35,531 nucleotides of DNA from SAR324 cluster bacterium (GTDB lineage: Bacteria > SAR324 > NAC60-12). A model generated the notes under the pieces. That model had not been told where the DNA came from, ran no database searches, and saw nothing but the letters and a program-made list of their open reading frames with translations. The stretch is taken from NCBI GenBank assembly GCA_022448485.1, contig JAKUUI010000019.1:1-35531 (forward strand). Reading direction: 5' to 3'. The stretch's first letter is position 1. Each line of letters begins with the position of its first letter. Positions 10,404 to 19,036 of the stretch are shown here, piece after piece. Both the position numbers and the translations under genes were made by a program.

Positions 10404-10754
10404 GAGTGTCAATAATCAACAAATTACTTGATATTTTTAAAAACTTCGCGGTGCTCTGTCAAGGCTCTAAGCAACTGCTGGCAGAAGTGAAACCAATGAG
10501 TAGTGATGTGTACCTCAAAACAGGAAAGACTCGAGCAGACTTCCGGGAAAAAACAACTGGAAAAGCCTGATCTTCATTGATTCCTGAGAGCAGAATAGTT
10601 GACCATCTTAAAAAGTTCAAGTCTTGGCCCAGCAAAGTACAACCGGTTCTAATTGGACTGTCGCAGAAAACTTCCCTCTTCAGCAGCAAATTCTTTTCAA
10701 ACAGATGGGCTTCATGGCTCATCGATTTCGAGGTCGGGACCATTTTGGATTAAT
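10404..10754. other. Non-coding stretch, no gene recognised
   Basis: About 350 bases separate the dehydrogenase start from the radical-SAM remnant. A - strand reading frame is open from 10743 down to 10459, but its translation has no recognisable family and an odd composition, so I do not call it a gene. The promoter of the - strand operon should lie at the left end. I could not identify convincing -35/-10 boxes. Confidence 0.4.
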
Positions 10755-11030
10755 TCAAATTACCTGAATATCCTGGTACCCATAACTTTGAAAAACAACA
10801 TGGACGTCTTCCAGACGTTCCGGAGTTGCTTCTGCAAAATCGGAGTGTTCAGGATGTAACCCGTGCCGGCGAAAACCGATTAGTTTGATTCGGATATCTG
10901 TGCTTAATCGGCTTAGCCATTCTGCCATTTGCTGTAAGACTAAATCTTGATCGTTTAATTCAGGAATAATCAGCAACCGTACCTCAAACAGCTTGTCAAA
11001 TTCCAACAAAACTTTCGGAGAAAAGCTCCT
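10755..11030 (-). pseudogene. 3' fragment of a radical-SAM activase-like gene
   Basis: The last 90 or so codons of this - strand frame read like the C-terminus of pyruvate-formate-lyase-activase/YjjW-type radical-SAM proteins. Visible are FEVRLLIIPELND (usual form: EVRLLxIPGxND), AEWLSRL, IKLIGFRRHGL, then a TPERLEDV helix and a final YQDIQVI strand. The N-terminal radical-SAM part with its CxxxCxxC cluster motif is absent. Upstream of about 11030 the frame runs into unrelated sequence ending in an IS-like transposase tail. I read this as a gene truncated by a mobile element. The open frame formally begins at 11162, but those codons do not resemble the family. Confidence 0.55.
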
Positions 11031-11097
11031 CCACGGCTGTTGAACCTCTCTGAATTTGCTAACAGGGTCACTCAACGCGCAGGATTCCGAACCACGT

Positions 11098-11355
11098 TCA
11101 ATAGTCGAGCGCGGGAGGATCGGGATACCAAGGAACTTCAGCCTGCTGGGAGTTCGTGTCATCGAAGTCGCTGAAAGAGGGGACGGGACCGGTTGGCATC
11201 ATTGGTAGCGCTCGTGAAGTCTGTTCCCTGAAGTGTTCGAGGATCTTCGCGACCAAACGTGAATTGGTGATGAAGGCTATGATACGCATCTGCTCCTCGC
11301 ACTCAGTGCACGCAGACCCACCTGGATTCCAGTCAAAAGTGACTGAACCCTTGTT
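11098..11355 (-). pseudogene. C-terminal remnant of an IS91-like transposase
   Basis: A - strand frame, open between an in-frame stop at 11356-11358 and the stop at 11098-11100, encodes a CxxC pair (CTEC) followed by QMRIIAFIT, a VAKILEHF helix, a proline-rich linker and the end PWYPDPPALDY. This arrangement of zinc-ribbon half, MRIIAFI and ILxHL is what I know from the tails of IS91/Transposase_32-type transposases. The catalytic part is missing and there is no plausible start, so it is a remnant. It abuts the truncated radical-SAM gene, which suggests the element inserted there. The family assignment is from memory of motif style and needs a profile search. Confidence 0.55.
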
Positions 11356-11408
11356 CTACGGTAAATTAGTAGAATAAAGCGGCTGAAAAGCGTCTGTATT
11401 CTGGCTCG

Positions 11409-11636
11409 CTAGGGAAGGTAGGTGAAGGTACCTTTCTCTTGGAATTCCTTGATGTGCTTTGTGCTGAAATGAGTGTAATTGGTGATCATCGAGCAATCCT
11501 TCCAACCCATGATTTTCATAATCATGTCTCCAGGGATGCCAACTATCACAAGGTAGGTTGCAACTGTCCGTCTGAAATCGTGCTGGGTAATTTGATTGTT
11601 ACTGAGAGGGCTCTGAAGCCCTCTAGCATAAAGTCT
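11409..11636 (-). pseudogene. C-terminal fragment of a tyrosine recombinase (integrase)
   Basis: A - strand frame of 75 codons lies between stops at 11637-11639 and 11409-11411. It reads QITQHDFRRT, then ATYLVIVGIPGDMIMKIMGWKD, then SMITNYTHFS. These correspond to the HxxR box (catalytic Arg), the LGH-equivalent segment (MGW, a variant seen in some phage integrases) and the catalytic Tyr in YTH. The N-terminal arm- and core-binding regions are absent, so it cannot be a working integrase. It lies just upstream, in the same orientation, of the IS-like transposase tail. Confidence 0.72.
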
Positions 11637-11655
11637 CTATAAAAATGTGAAATCG

Positions 11656-11961
11656 CTACTTATTCAGCTCATCTAAACAAATCCAGCCATACTTTCTTTG
11701 AAGCTTTTCCTCAACAAAGGCAAGACCCTTCTCGTCACAGTAATCTGTTGAGTTTTGAGCGCTCCAGACAACCTCACCCATTATATTACTTGTCTCATCG
11801 GCCTTAATATAGATCACCTGACAACCTGGATACTGATGGGTAATCTTAACCTGCCTAACATGATTGTTATCTTTATGGGTACAGATATAGTGGGAAGAGA
11901 CCACATCCTCTGCATAGAGCTGAGTAGAAAATAGAAGCGCGAAGGCAATTAAAATCTTCAT
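11656..11961 (-). CDS. Small secreted cysteine-containing hypothetical protein
   Basis: A 101-residue protein with a classical Sec signal peptide (MKILIAFALLFSTQLYA, likely cleavage after YA). The mature part of about 84 residues has four cysteines (ICTH, PGC, DYC, WIC), consistent with two disulphides in the periplasm. The segment VWSAQNSTDYC followed by FVEEKL and a GWIC end resembles a small family of secreted proteins of unknown function seen in Gram-negative bacteria. I recognise the pattern but not a named domain. A good ribosome-binding site (AAAGGA, 8 bases ahead) supports the ATG at 11961. It lies next to the integrase remnant and may be cargo of the decayed element. Confidence 0.75.
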   Translation of the reverse strand: MKILIAFALLFSTQLYAEDVVSSHYICTHKDNNHVRQVKITHQYPGCQVIYIKADETSNIMGEVVWSAQNSTDYCDEKGLAFVEEKLQRKYGWICLDELNK

Positions 11962-11997
11962 TTGTTTATCCTTTCTAAATTATTGCAATTTTTTTCT

Positions 11998-12029
11998 TAA
12001 TTATCACTGAATGTTCACACATTCCTGAA
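11998..12029 (-). promoter_or_regulatory. Possible promoter with operator-like palindrome
   Basis: Upstream of the secreted-protein gene a perfect inverted repeat (GAATGT, 4-base gap, ACATTC; 12009-12024) falls between a weak -35-like TTCAGG (12024-12029 on the - strand) and a -10-like GATAAT (12000-12005). A palindrome in the promoter spacer would suit a repressor site. The -35 match is poor, so this is only a candidate. Confidence 0.22.
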
Positions 12030-12314
12030 CTCTCACCTACGAACTATATAAGAAAATCAAAAAAAATCAAGAAAAAATTACAGGGCTTCTGCGGCCATAG
12101 GGATGCCAGTATACAGTATTGTGAGCATGCTACAGAAGATTTGGAGTCCTACTATTCGTAACTTTAGGAACTGTACAATTTAGTAGGGACAAGGGATTCT
12201 TGGTATATTTGGTTGATCCGTGTGGTAGAAATAAGCTTCTTATCTCCACAAGTTACCCTCAACTAATCTCTATACGCCTTTTTATATCAGCTTCAAAAAT
12301 AACAGATCAATTAA
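12030..12314. other. AT-rich intergenic region with an imperfect inverted repeat
   Basis: I see no coding potential on either strand. The only structure is an imperfect inverted repeat, GTCCTACTA at 12146-12154 and TAGTAGGGAC at 12181-12190, with one extra G in the right arm and a 26-base loop. The meaning is unknown; it could be a remnant of an element end or a weak hairpin. Confidence 0.35.
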
Positions 12315-12461
12315 TCACTTCCAACAGTGACAATCCTCATTAGAACCACAAGTATTCCAACCTGCATTACATAGAGATAAAGAGTCGTCTGACTTACTAG
12401 AACAACCAAAAAACAATAATACTATAATGACAAATATTAATTTCTTGTATTTTTCCATCAT
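12315..12461 (-). CDS. Tiny Cys-rich lipoprotein (48 residues)
   Basis: This ORF reads M-M-E-K-Y-K-K, a hydrophobic stretch of ten or so residues, then a lipobox (LFFGCSS) with the Cys expected to be lipidated. The mature part is only about 29 residues and holds four more cysteines (SLCNAGW, NTCGS, EDCHCWK). Two ATGs are adjacent in frame (12461 and 12458), preceded by a modest GAG-type ribosome-binding site. The complete positive N-region/h-region/lipobox layout and the cysteine-rich tail argue against chance. The function is unknown; a small periplasm-facing lipopeptide, an immunity-type protein or a metal- or disulphide-bound peptide are all possible. It lies in the same AT-rich island and on the same strand as the secreted protein. 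Confidence 0.6.
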   Translation of the reverse strand: MMEKYKKLIFVIIVLLFFGCSSKSDDSLSLCNAGWNTCGSNEDCHCWK

Positions 12462-12606
12462 ATTTTTCTCAACTTTTAGTTAAAGGTTATTATAGCTTAT
12501 AAAACTTTCGAATAAAAAAACAACATAAAAAACAAATTTATCTAAATCTATAAAAAAGTTTTTTCAAGAGATTATCTCTTTTAATTTGGAAATATTAATT
12601 TAAGTG

Positions 12607-12688
12607 TTGACGAAAGATTAAATCAGTGGCAAACTGACTGATTGATAATTAATTAATTGCTTAGCAACAAAGGCGAACGTATCGAAAT
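12607..12688 (+). promoter_or_regulatory. Leader region of the ribosomal block, promoter not resolved
   Basis: The sequence ahead of rpsL has a TTGACG (12607-12612) that looks like a -35 and a GATAAT (12644-12649) that looks like a -10. Their spacing of 31 bases is too long for one sigma-70 promoter. A small inverted repeat, TCAGT/ACTGA, lies at 12623-12637. The main promoter for the downstream genes is expected here, but its exact position is uncertain. Confidence 0.25.
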
Positions 12689-13057
12689 ATGCCGACATTA
12701 AGTCAGCTAGTCCGCAAGGGACGTAAAAGCAAAATAACCAAAAAGAACACTCCTGCACTGGAGGCATGCCCACAACGCAGAGGAGTGTGTGTACGTGTTT
12801 ACACTTCAACGCCCAAGAAGCCGAACTCCGCATTACGTAAAGTTGCCCGTGTGCGTTTGACCAATGGAATTGAGGTGACGAGCTATATTCCCGGAATTGG
12901 ACACAACCTTCAAGAACATTCAGTGGTGCTGATACGCGGTGGAAGAATCAAGGATCTGCCAGGTGTACGATATCACGTCGTACGGGGCACATTAGATACA
13001 GTGGGAGTAACTGAACGCAAACAATCTCGCTCCAAGTACGGCGTCAAAAAGGATTAG
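12689..13057 (+). CDS. rpsL: 30S ribosomal protein S12
   Basis: S12 is part of the decoding centre of the small subunit. The 122 residues carry [11 protein letters not shown] at the start, the [13 protein letters not shown] segment with the lysine tied to streptomycin response, and the [10 protein letters not shown] segment. That last segment holds the Asp (LPGVRYH preceded by D) which RimO methylthiolates; a frameshifted rimO lies further down this window. First gene of the long ribosomal block, 12 bases ahead of rpsG. Confidence 0.98.
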   Translation: MPTLSQLVRKGRKSKITKKNTPALEACPQRRGVCVRVYTSTPKKPNSALRKVARVRLTNGIEVTSYIPGIGHNLQEHSVVLIRGGRIKDLPGVRYHVVRGTLDTVGVTERKQSRSKYGVKKD

Positions 13058-13069
13058 CAGAAAAACGAT

Positions 13070-13543
13070 ATGCCACGACGAAGAGCCGCAACTATAAGGG
13101 GAATATTACCTGATCCAAAATATAAAGACCTTTTGGTCAGTAAATTCATTAATTCATTAATGAAGCACGGAAAGAAGAGTATAGCTGAAAAAATTTTTTA
13201 TGGTGCACTTGATGCGATCACTGAACGCGAATCAGAAATGACATCTTTAGAGATTTTTAAAGCGGCCATAGAAAACGTGATGCCATCAGTCGAAGTAAAA
13301 TCCCGGCGTGTGGGTGGCTCAACATATCAGGTACCGATGGAAGTCCGTCACAGCAGAAGTCAATCATTGGCAATACGCTGGCTTATTGAAAATGCAAATT
13401 CTCGAAGCGGCTTGTCAATGCGTGCAAAACTGGCAGACGAATTTATAGATGCTTCAAACAGCAGGGGCAGCGCGATAAAAAAGAAAGAAGACACGCATAA
13501 GATGGCTGAGGCTAACAAAGCTTTTGCGCATTACCGTTGGTAA
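13070..13543 (+). CDS. rpsG: 30S ribosomal protein S7
   Basis: S7 nucleates assembly of the 30S head and contacts E-site tRNA. The 157-residue product has the family hallmarks [42 protein letters not shown] and the [15 protein letters not shown] end. Usual length. It sits between rpsL and fusA in the classic str order. No clear ribosome-binding site precedes the ATG, so it may be coupled to rpsL translation. Confidence 0.98.
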   Translation: MPRRRAATIRGILPDPKYKDLLVSKFINSLMKHGKKSIAEKIFYGALDAITERESEMTSLEIFKAAIENVMPSVEVKSRRVGGSTYQVPMEVRHSRSQSLAIRWLIENANSRSGLSMRAKLADEFIDASNSRGSAIKKKEDTHKMAEANKAFAHYRW

Positions 13544-13594
13544 ACGAACAGGCTTTTGCTGAAACAGATCAGTGCCTCAACCATATAGACCGAC

Positions 13595-15688
13595 GTGGCC
13601 AAAACAGTCCCCCTTAATCAGCGGCGCAATCTCGGCATCATGGCACACATTGATGCAGGGAAGACCACAACTACCGAGCGCATCCTTTATTACACAGGAC
13701 GCATTCATAAAATTGGTGAGGTCAATGACGGTTCTGCCACAATGGATTGGATGGAACAGGAGCAGGAAAGGGGAATTACAATCACCTCTGCTGCAACTAC
13801 TTGTTTCTGGTTGACTGATCAAAAAGAATACGCACTGAATATTATTGACACTCCGGGGCATGTAGATTTTACGGCGGAGGTCGAACGTTCCTTGAGAGTG
13901 CTGGACGGGTCAGTGATGGTTCTCTGTGCGGTGGCCGGAGTGCAGCCTCAGTCTGAAACAGTTTGGCAGCAAGCAAAACGCTACCACGTCCCTTGTATTG
14001 CATTTGTTAATAAAATGGATCGTGTTGGCGCAGATTTCGAGAAAGCAGTCATCTCAATAGTTGACCAGCTTTCTGCGAACCCCGTACCCATACAAATGCC
14101 GATTGGTGCCGAGGAGCAGTTTGCAGGAGTGATCGACTTGATTTCGATGCAGGAACTCCGCTTCAAAGATGAGGGATACGGTGAAGAGTACGAATGCAGC
14201 GAACTTTCAGATGAGTTAAGACCCCAGGCGCAGGATTGGCGTAGGCAGATGCTGGAGCACCTCTCTGACTATGATGACGGCCTGCTTGAAAAAATTGTTG
14301 AAGAGCAAGAAGTGGGGCAGGGAGAGATTGTCAAGGTTTTGCGTAAAGCAACCTTGGGCGGAAAGATCACCCCCGTACTGTGTGGAAGCGCCTTTAAAAA
14401 TAAGGGAGTTCAGCAACTGCTTGATGCAGTTGTGCATTATCTCCCATCTCCGCTTGATATTCCTCCAGTACAAGGAGATCATCCGGTAACAAAGAAATTG
14501 GTAAGCCGTGAGGCTTCTGAATCAGACCCCTTGTGCGCACTTGCATTCAAGGTGGCGAATGATCCGTTTGCCGGACAGATGACGTTTGTTCGTGTTTATT
14601 CAGGAACATTTGAGACCGGAAAAACAGCGTATAATCCTCGTAAACGCAAACGCGAGCGGATTGGAAACCTGGTCAAATTGCACGCAAACAAGCGTGAAGA
14701 AATCTCTGCAATAAGAGCAGGAGATATCGGGGCAGTGGTCGGAATGGAATTGATCACAGGAGACACGCTCTGCCCAAAGGATCATCCGATTATTCTGGAA
14801 AGAACGCAGTTTCCAGAACCGGTAATTGATCAGGCTATTGAGCCGAAAACAAAACCGGATCAGGATAAACTGGAAGAAGCTCTAAAGAGGTTGATGCAGG
14901 AGGACCCCTCTTTCCGGAGCAGAGTTGATGCGGAAACAGGACAAAACATCATTTCCGGAATGGGTGAACTTCATTTGGAAGTGATGGTAGATCGGCTCCA
15001 GCGTGAGTTTCGGGTAAATTGTAAAGCTGGAACACCCAGGGTTGCCTATCGGGAAACGATTACGCAAACTGCCGACTCAGAGATACTTTTTGAGCAACAG
15101 CTTGATGGGGAAGAGCAGTTTGCATTCTGCAGGATAAGTCTTGAACCACTGGAAGCTGGCGGTGGTTTTGAATTCGAAAACCAACTGTCTGCTGAGGAGT
15201 TACCGACACAGTTTGCAGAGGCTGTGGAACAGGGAATTCAAGATGCAATGAGCAATGGAGTCCTTGCTGGATTTTCCTTAATTGACTTGAAAGTTTCCTT
15301 GATTGCGGGAGGCTACTTGGAGGAAATTTCGACTGAAGTCGCATTTACGATCGCGGGAGTCCATGCCCTTCGAGATGGGGCTCAGAAGGCACTACCGGCT
15401 TTGCTTGAGCCCACTATGAAAATAGAAGTTGTTACACCTGTCCCGTTTACAGGAGAAGTTATAGGAGACCTGAATGCTCGCCACGGACGCATTCGCGGAA
15501 TGGAAGAGCAGGGTGGAATTCAGGTTGTATCGGCTGAAGCTCCGTTGGCGGAGATGTTCGGCTATTCCACCCGCTTACGTTCGCTCACACAGGGGCGGGC
15601 ATCATTTACTATGCACTTCAGTCACTACACTTCTGTGACTGAATCGACAAGAAAGGTTCTCATAGGGGAGCCTGTCAGCCCAGGCTGA
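13595..15688 (+). CDS. fusA: Elongation factor G
   Basis: EF-G is the GTPase that drives translocation on the ribosome. The 697-residue protein starts with GTG at 13595 and contains the P-loop AHIDAGKTT, switch [10 protein letters not shown], the NKMD guanine-specificity motif (VNKMDRVG), and domain IV/V segments ending in the [18 protein letters not shown] region. Length and motifs fit the canonical EF-G rather than the shorter paralogues. The gap of 51 bases after rpsG has no terminator. The GTG start has no evident Shine-Dalgarno sequence. Confidence 0.97.
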   Translation: MAKTVPLNQRRNLGIMAHIDAGKTTTTERILYYTGRIHKIGEVNDGSATMDWMEQEQERGITITSAATTCFWLTDQKEYALNIIDTPGHVDFTAEVERSLRVLDGSVMVLCAVAGVQPQSETVWQQAKRYHVPCIAFVNKMDRVGADFEKAVISIVDQLSANPVPIQMPIGAEEQFAGVIDLISMQELRFKDEGYGEEYECSELSDELRPQAQDWRRQMLEHLSDYDDGLLEKIVEEQEVGQGEIVKVLRKATLGGKITPVLCGSAFKNKGVQQLLDAVVHYLPSPLDIPPVQGDHPVTKKLVSREASESDPLCALAFKVANDPFAGQMTFVRVYSGTFETGKTAYNPRKRKRERIGNLVKLHANKREEISAIRAGDIGAVVGMELITGDTLCPKDHPIILERTQFPEPVIDQAIEPKTKPDQDKLEEALKRLMQEDPSFRSRVDAETGQNIISGMGELHLEVMVDRLQREFRVNCKAGTPRVAYRETITQTADSEILFEQQLDGEEQFAFCRISLEPLEAGGGFEFENQLSAEELPTQFAEAVEQGIQDAMSNGVLAGFSLIDLKVSLIAGGYLEEISTEVAFTIAGVHALRDGAQKALPALLEPTMKIEVVTPVPFTGEVIGDLNARHGRIRGMEEQGGIQVVSAEAPLAEMFGYSTRLRSLTQGRASFTMHFSHYTSVTESTRKVLIGEPVSPG

Positions 15689-15734
15689 GAAATTTAATCA
15701 ATTAGTCAAAACAGGAATAGAAACAGGAGACGAG

Positions 15735-16934
15735 ATGGCAAGAGAAAAATTTGACCGCTCAAAACCACATGTCAATGTTGGAACTATTGGCCACGTTGAC
15801 CATGGAAAAACAACGCTGACTGCTGCAATCACCAAAGTGTTGCATATGGATGGATTAGCTGAAGCAAAAGGCTTTGATGAGATTGACGGTGCACCAGAGG
15901 AAAAAGAGCGTGGGATCACCATTGCAACGGCACACATTGAATACCAGACAGCGAATCGTCACTATGCGCATGTCGATTGTCCGGGGCATGCCGATTACGT
16001 AAAAAACATGATTACCGGCGCAGCGCAGATGGACGGAGCAATATTGGTTGTGTCCGCTGCTGACGGTCCAATGCCCCAAACTCGCGAACATATTTTGCTA
16101 GCTCGTCAGGTCAACGTCCCACACCTTGTGGTTTTCCTGAACAAAGTGGATCAAGTGGATGATGAGGAACTGCTTGAACTGGTGGAAATGGAAGTTCGCG
16201 AATTGCTTGATTACTATGATTTCCCTGGAAATGACACTCCTATTATAAAAGGTTCAGCCTTGGTGGCAATGGAGAGTTCAGCAACTGATTCAAGTGACCC
16301 TGCTTATGCGTGTATCAAAGAATTAATGGCTGCAGTTGACAGCTATATTCCAGAGCCGACACGAGATCTTGACAAAGACTTCCTGATGTCTGTTGAAGAC
16401 GTATTTACGATTTCCGGACGTGGCACTGTTGCTACCGGGCAAATTGAGCGCGGGATTGTGAAAGTTGGTGAGGAAATTGAAATCACCGGAATCCGTGAGA
16501 CTCAAACCACAACCGTTACCGGCGTGGAAATGTTTCGCAAGTCACTCGATCAGGGACAAGCTGGAGACAATGTTGGAATTTTGTTGAGAGGACTCAAGCG
16601 TGAAGAAATTGAGCGTGGACAAGTCATTTGTAAGCCGGGCTCAATTACACCACACACAAAATTCAAAGGACAGGTTTATGTACTTGACAAAGATGAGGGT
16701 GGAAGACACACCCCGTTTTTTTCCAACTACCGCCCGCAATTTTATTTCCGCACAACTGACGTAACCGGAGTGGTGACTTTACCAAGTGGAGTTGAAATGG
16801 TGATGCCTGGAGACAACGTGGAAGTCAGCATTGAGTTGATCAGTCCAATTGCAATGGAAAAAGAAGTTCGTTTTGCAATTCGGGAAGGCGGACGGACCAT
16901 TGGTTCCGGAGTCGTCACTAAAGTTATTGAATAA
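15735..16934 (+). CDS. tuf: Elongation factor Tu
   Basis: EF-Tu delivers aminoacyl-tRNA to the ribosome as a GTP complex. The 399 residues show [15 protein letters not shown] (P-loop), the switch segment [39 protein letters not shown], and NKVDQVDD. A clear ribosome-binding site (AGGAGACGAG) precedes the ATG. It follows fusA by 46 bases and precedes rpsJ by 14 bases in the standard str-to-S10 junction. Only one tuf copy is visible in the window. Confidence 0.98.
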   Translation: MAREKFDRSKPHVNVGTIGHVDHGKTTLTAAITKVLHMDGLAEAKGFDEIDGAPEEKERGITIATAHIEYQTANRHYAHVDCPGHADYVKNMITGAAQMDGAILVVSAADGPMPQTREHILLARQVNVPHLVVFLNKVDQVDDEELLELVEMEVRELLDYYDFPGNDTPIIKGSALVAMESSATDSSDPAYACIKELMAAVDSYIPEPTRDLDKDFLMSVEDVFTISGRGTVATGQIERGIVKVGEEIEITGIRETQTTTVTGVEMFRKSLDQGQAGDNVGILLRGLKREEIERGQVICKPGSITPHTKFKGQVYVLDKDEGGRHTPFFSNYRPQFYFRTTDVTGVVTLPSGVEMVMPGDNVEVSIELISPIAMEKEVRFAIREGGRTIGSGVVTKVIE

Positions 16935-16948
16935 ACTGGCCAGGTGGT

Positions 16949-17263
16949 TTGATGGAACAAAAAATAAAAGTCCGTTTCAAGGCATACGACGATAAACTTC
17001 TCGATAAAACAATCGGTGAAATTGTTCATACAGTGAAACGAACCGGAGCAGAGATTGTCGGCCCCATTCCGCTCCCAACACGGAAGAACCGCTACACTGT
17101 TTTGCGTTCCCCACATGTAGACAAAAAGTCGAGAGAGCAGTTTGAGATTCGTACTCACAAACGACTACTATATATTTTGGAAACAACTCCGCAGACGATG
17201 GACGCTTTGATGCGCCTTGATATTTCTGCTGGAGTTGACATCGCCATTAAGCAAGAAGGATAA
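16949..17263 (+). CDS. rpsJ: 30S ribosomal protein S10
   Basis: S10 belongs to the 30S head and is also the NusE antitermination factor. The 104-residue sequence has [50 protein letters not shown] (in part) and the D-I-S-A-G-V-D end of the family. The ATG has a good ribosome-binding site (CCAGGTGG). The gene that follows is rplD, not rplC, with only 23 bases between; see findings. Confidence 0.97.
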   Translation: MMEQKIKVRFKAYDDKLLDKTIGEIVHTVKRTGAEIVGPIPLPTRKNRYTVLRSPHVDKKSREQFEIRTHKRLLYILETTPQTMDALMRLDISAGVDIAIKQEG

Positions 17264-17286
17264 GGCCTTTTGAGGCAAGTAAAATC

Positions 17287-17913
17287 ATGGCAACATTAAA
17301 AACCGTTGATTCAGGAAACAAAGCCGCGGGTGAAATTGAAATTGACGATTCAATTCTGGAAACGCCATATCACAGGAAAGCTGTTTCTGAAGTTGTGCGT
17401 CAGTTCTTAGCTGCAAATCAACAAGGGACACATTCCACTAAGAATAGATCTGAGGTAGCTTACAGTGTCCACAAACTGTACCGACAAAAAGGTACAGGAA
17501 GTTCCCGGGCCGGTAGTGCAAAATCGCCGATACGTCGTCATGGCGGTACGGTATTTGGACCGCAAATGCGCAGTCACTCATTTAGACTGAATAAGAAAAC
17601 TAAGCGACTGGCAACCCGCTCAGCGTTTGCCGAAAAAGTTCGGCAGGACGGAGTGTTGGTGCTTGACAGTCTCAAACTGGCTGATAACAAGACCAAAAAC
17701 CTGAAAACACTGCTGACAAAGCTTAAGATTCCATCAAAAGTTTTAATTGTAGCAGACGAGGATTTGGACAACTTGCGACTTGCTTCGAGAAACCTTACGG
17801 ACGTACATGTGCTGAGTTACCGTAGCCTTAATGTTTATGAGATGATGAAATATACAAAAGTGATTTTCGTCAAAGATGCCCTTGAAGCATTCAAGGAAAG
17901 GTTGGGTAGATGA
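17287..17913 (+). CDS. rplD: 50S ribosomal protein L4
   Basis: L4 lines the exit tunnel and assembles early on 23S rRNA. The 208 residues show the conserved loop RQKGTGSSRAGSAKSPIRRHGGTVFGP and the C-terminal globular part with VLIVADE and the YEMMKYTKVIFVKDAL end. In most bacteria rplC (L3) comes between rpsJ and rplD; here L4 directly follows S10. The stop overlaps the rplW start (ATGA), which indicates coupled translation. Confidence 0.97.
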   Translation: MATLKTVDSGNKAAGEIEIDDSILETPYHRKAVSEVVRQFLAANQQGTHSTKNRSEVAYSVHKLYRQKGTGSSRAGSAKSPIRRHGGTVFGPQMRSHSFRLNKKTKRLATRSAFAEKVRQDGVLVLDSLKLADNKTKNLKTLLTKLKIPSKVLIVADEDLDNLRLASRNLTDVHVLSYRSLNVYEMMKYTKVIFVKDALEAFKERLGR

Positions 17914-18197
17914 ATATGTTTGATGTGCTCAGAGCACCGCAAATGTCTGAAAAGACTTTGTCCCTGAAAGAGGAAGCAAATCAGTTCGCTTTTGGGGTTG
18001 ATCCTAGAGCAAATAAAATTCAGATTAAAGAAAGCATTGAAAAATCCTTTAAGGTGTCAGTACTGAAAGTAAGAACCATGAATGTGCGGGGCAAAAAAAA
18101 ACGCCTCGGACGTTATCAGGGACGTAAATCCAGTTGGAAAAAAGCATTAGTAACCCTTAAGGAAGGGGATACTATTGAATATTTTGAAGGTGCGTAA
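17910..18197 (+). CDS. rplW: 50S ribosomal protein L23
   Basis: L23 sits at the tunnel exit and docks trigger factor and SRP. The 95-residue product has the family layout: DVLRAPQMSEKT at the N-terminus, a FGVDPRANKIQIKESIE helix, VLKVRTMNVRGKKKR, and a WKKALVTLKEGDTIEYFE end. It overlaps rplD by four bases and is followed by rplB after 17 bases. Confidence 0.96.
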   Translation: MNMFDVLRAPQMSEKTLSLKEEANQFAFGVDPRANKIQIKESIEKSFKVSVLKVRTMNVRGKKKRLGRYQGRKSSWKKALVTLKEGDTIEYFEGA

Positions 18198-18214
18198 ACT
18201 AACAATTAACAATT

Positions 18215-19033
18215 ATGGGAATTAAATTCCACAAGCCAACCTCGCCAGGACGACGGGGAATGAGTGGCTTCGTATTTGAGGAGATCACTACTTCTACACC
18301 GGAGAAAAGTCTTTTGGTGCCTTTGAAAAAAAAGGGTGGCCGAAACAATAATGGTCGAATTACAGTCAGACATCGTGGCGGTGGACATAAACGCAGATAT
18401 CGTAACATCGATTTTTATCGGAACAAACAAGAGGTCCCGGCCAAAGTAGCAAGCGTTGAATATGACCCTAACCGTAGTGCAAGGATCAGTTTGCTGCATT
18501 ATGCAGATGGTGAGAAACGCTACATTCTGACACCTTCAGGATTAAAAGTGGGGGATGTCGTTTTTTCAGGAGAAAATGCCGACATCAAAACCGGCAATGC
18601 TCTGCCATTAAAAAATATTCCTGTTGGAACCATGCTTCACTGCATTGAATTACGTCCAGGGAAAGGTGCACAATTAGGACGCAGCGCCGGATCAACAATT
18701 CAATTGATGGCAAAAGGTGAGGATTATGCCCAAATCAAACTTCGCTCAGGCGAAATCAGAAAAGTGAGAATCGAATGCATGGCAACGGTCGGAACGGTAG
18801 GCAATCCGGAACACATGAATATTAAAAAAGGGAAGGCTGGCCGAAATCGCTGGTTAGGTCGCCGTCCTACTGTACGTGGAGTGGTAATGAATCCTGTCGA
18901 CCATCCTCATGGTGGAGGCGAGGGAAAAACTTCCGGTGGCCGGCATCCTGTAACTCCTTGGGGTAAACCAACAAAAGGAGCAAAGACCAGGAAACGAAAA
19001 GCTACAGATAAATATATATTGAAGAGGAGATAA
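18215..19033 (+). CDS. rplB: 50S ribosomal protein L2
   Basis: L2 is a core 50S protein near the peptidyl-transferase centre and needed for subunit joining. At 272 residues it has the usual length. Recognisable are [26 protein letters not shown], the [13 protein letters not shown] stretch and the catalytic-centre segment [26 protein letters not shown]. The ATG at 18215 is preceded by an AT-rich spacer with no Shine-Dalgarno sequence, unusual for such a highly expressed gene. Confidence 0.98.
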   Translation: MGIKFHKPTSPGRRGMSGFVFEEITTSTPEKSLLVPLKKKGGRNNNGRITVRHRGGGHKRRYRNIDFYRNKQEVPAKVASVEYDPNRSARISLLHYADGEKRYILTPSGLKVGDVVFSGENADIKTGNALPLKNIPVGTMLHCIELRPGKGAQLGRSAGSTIQLMAKGEDYAQIKLRSGEIRKVRIECMATVGTVGNPEHMNIKKGKAGRNRWLGRRPTVRGVVMNPVDHPHGGGEGKTSGGRHPVTPWGKPTKGAKTRKRKATDKYILKRR

Positions 19034-19036
19034 ACA

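Noticed and set aside
10459-10743. A 94-codon open frame on the - strand
   Set aside because: No recognisable motif, no ribosome-binding site, and an odd composition rich in Ser, Leu and Arg. It lies in a degraded region.
12618-12833. Open frame on the - strand covering the start of rpsL
   Set aside because: It is antisense to the conserved S12 coding region and has no similarity of its own.
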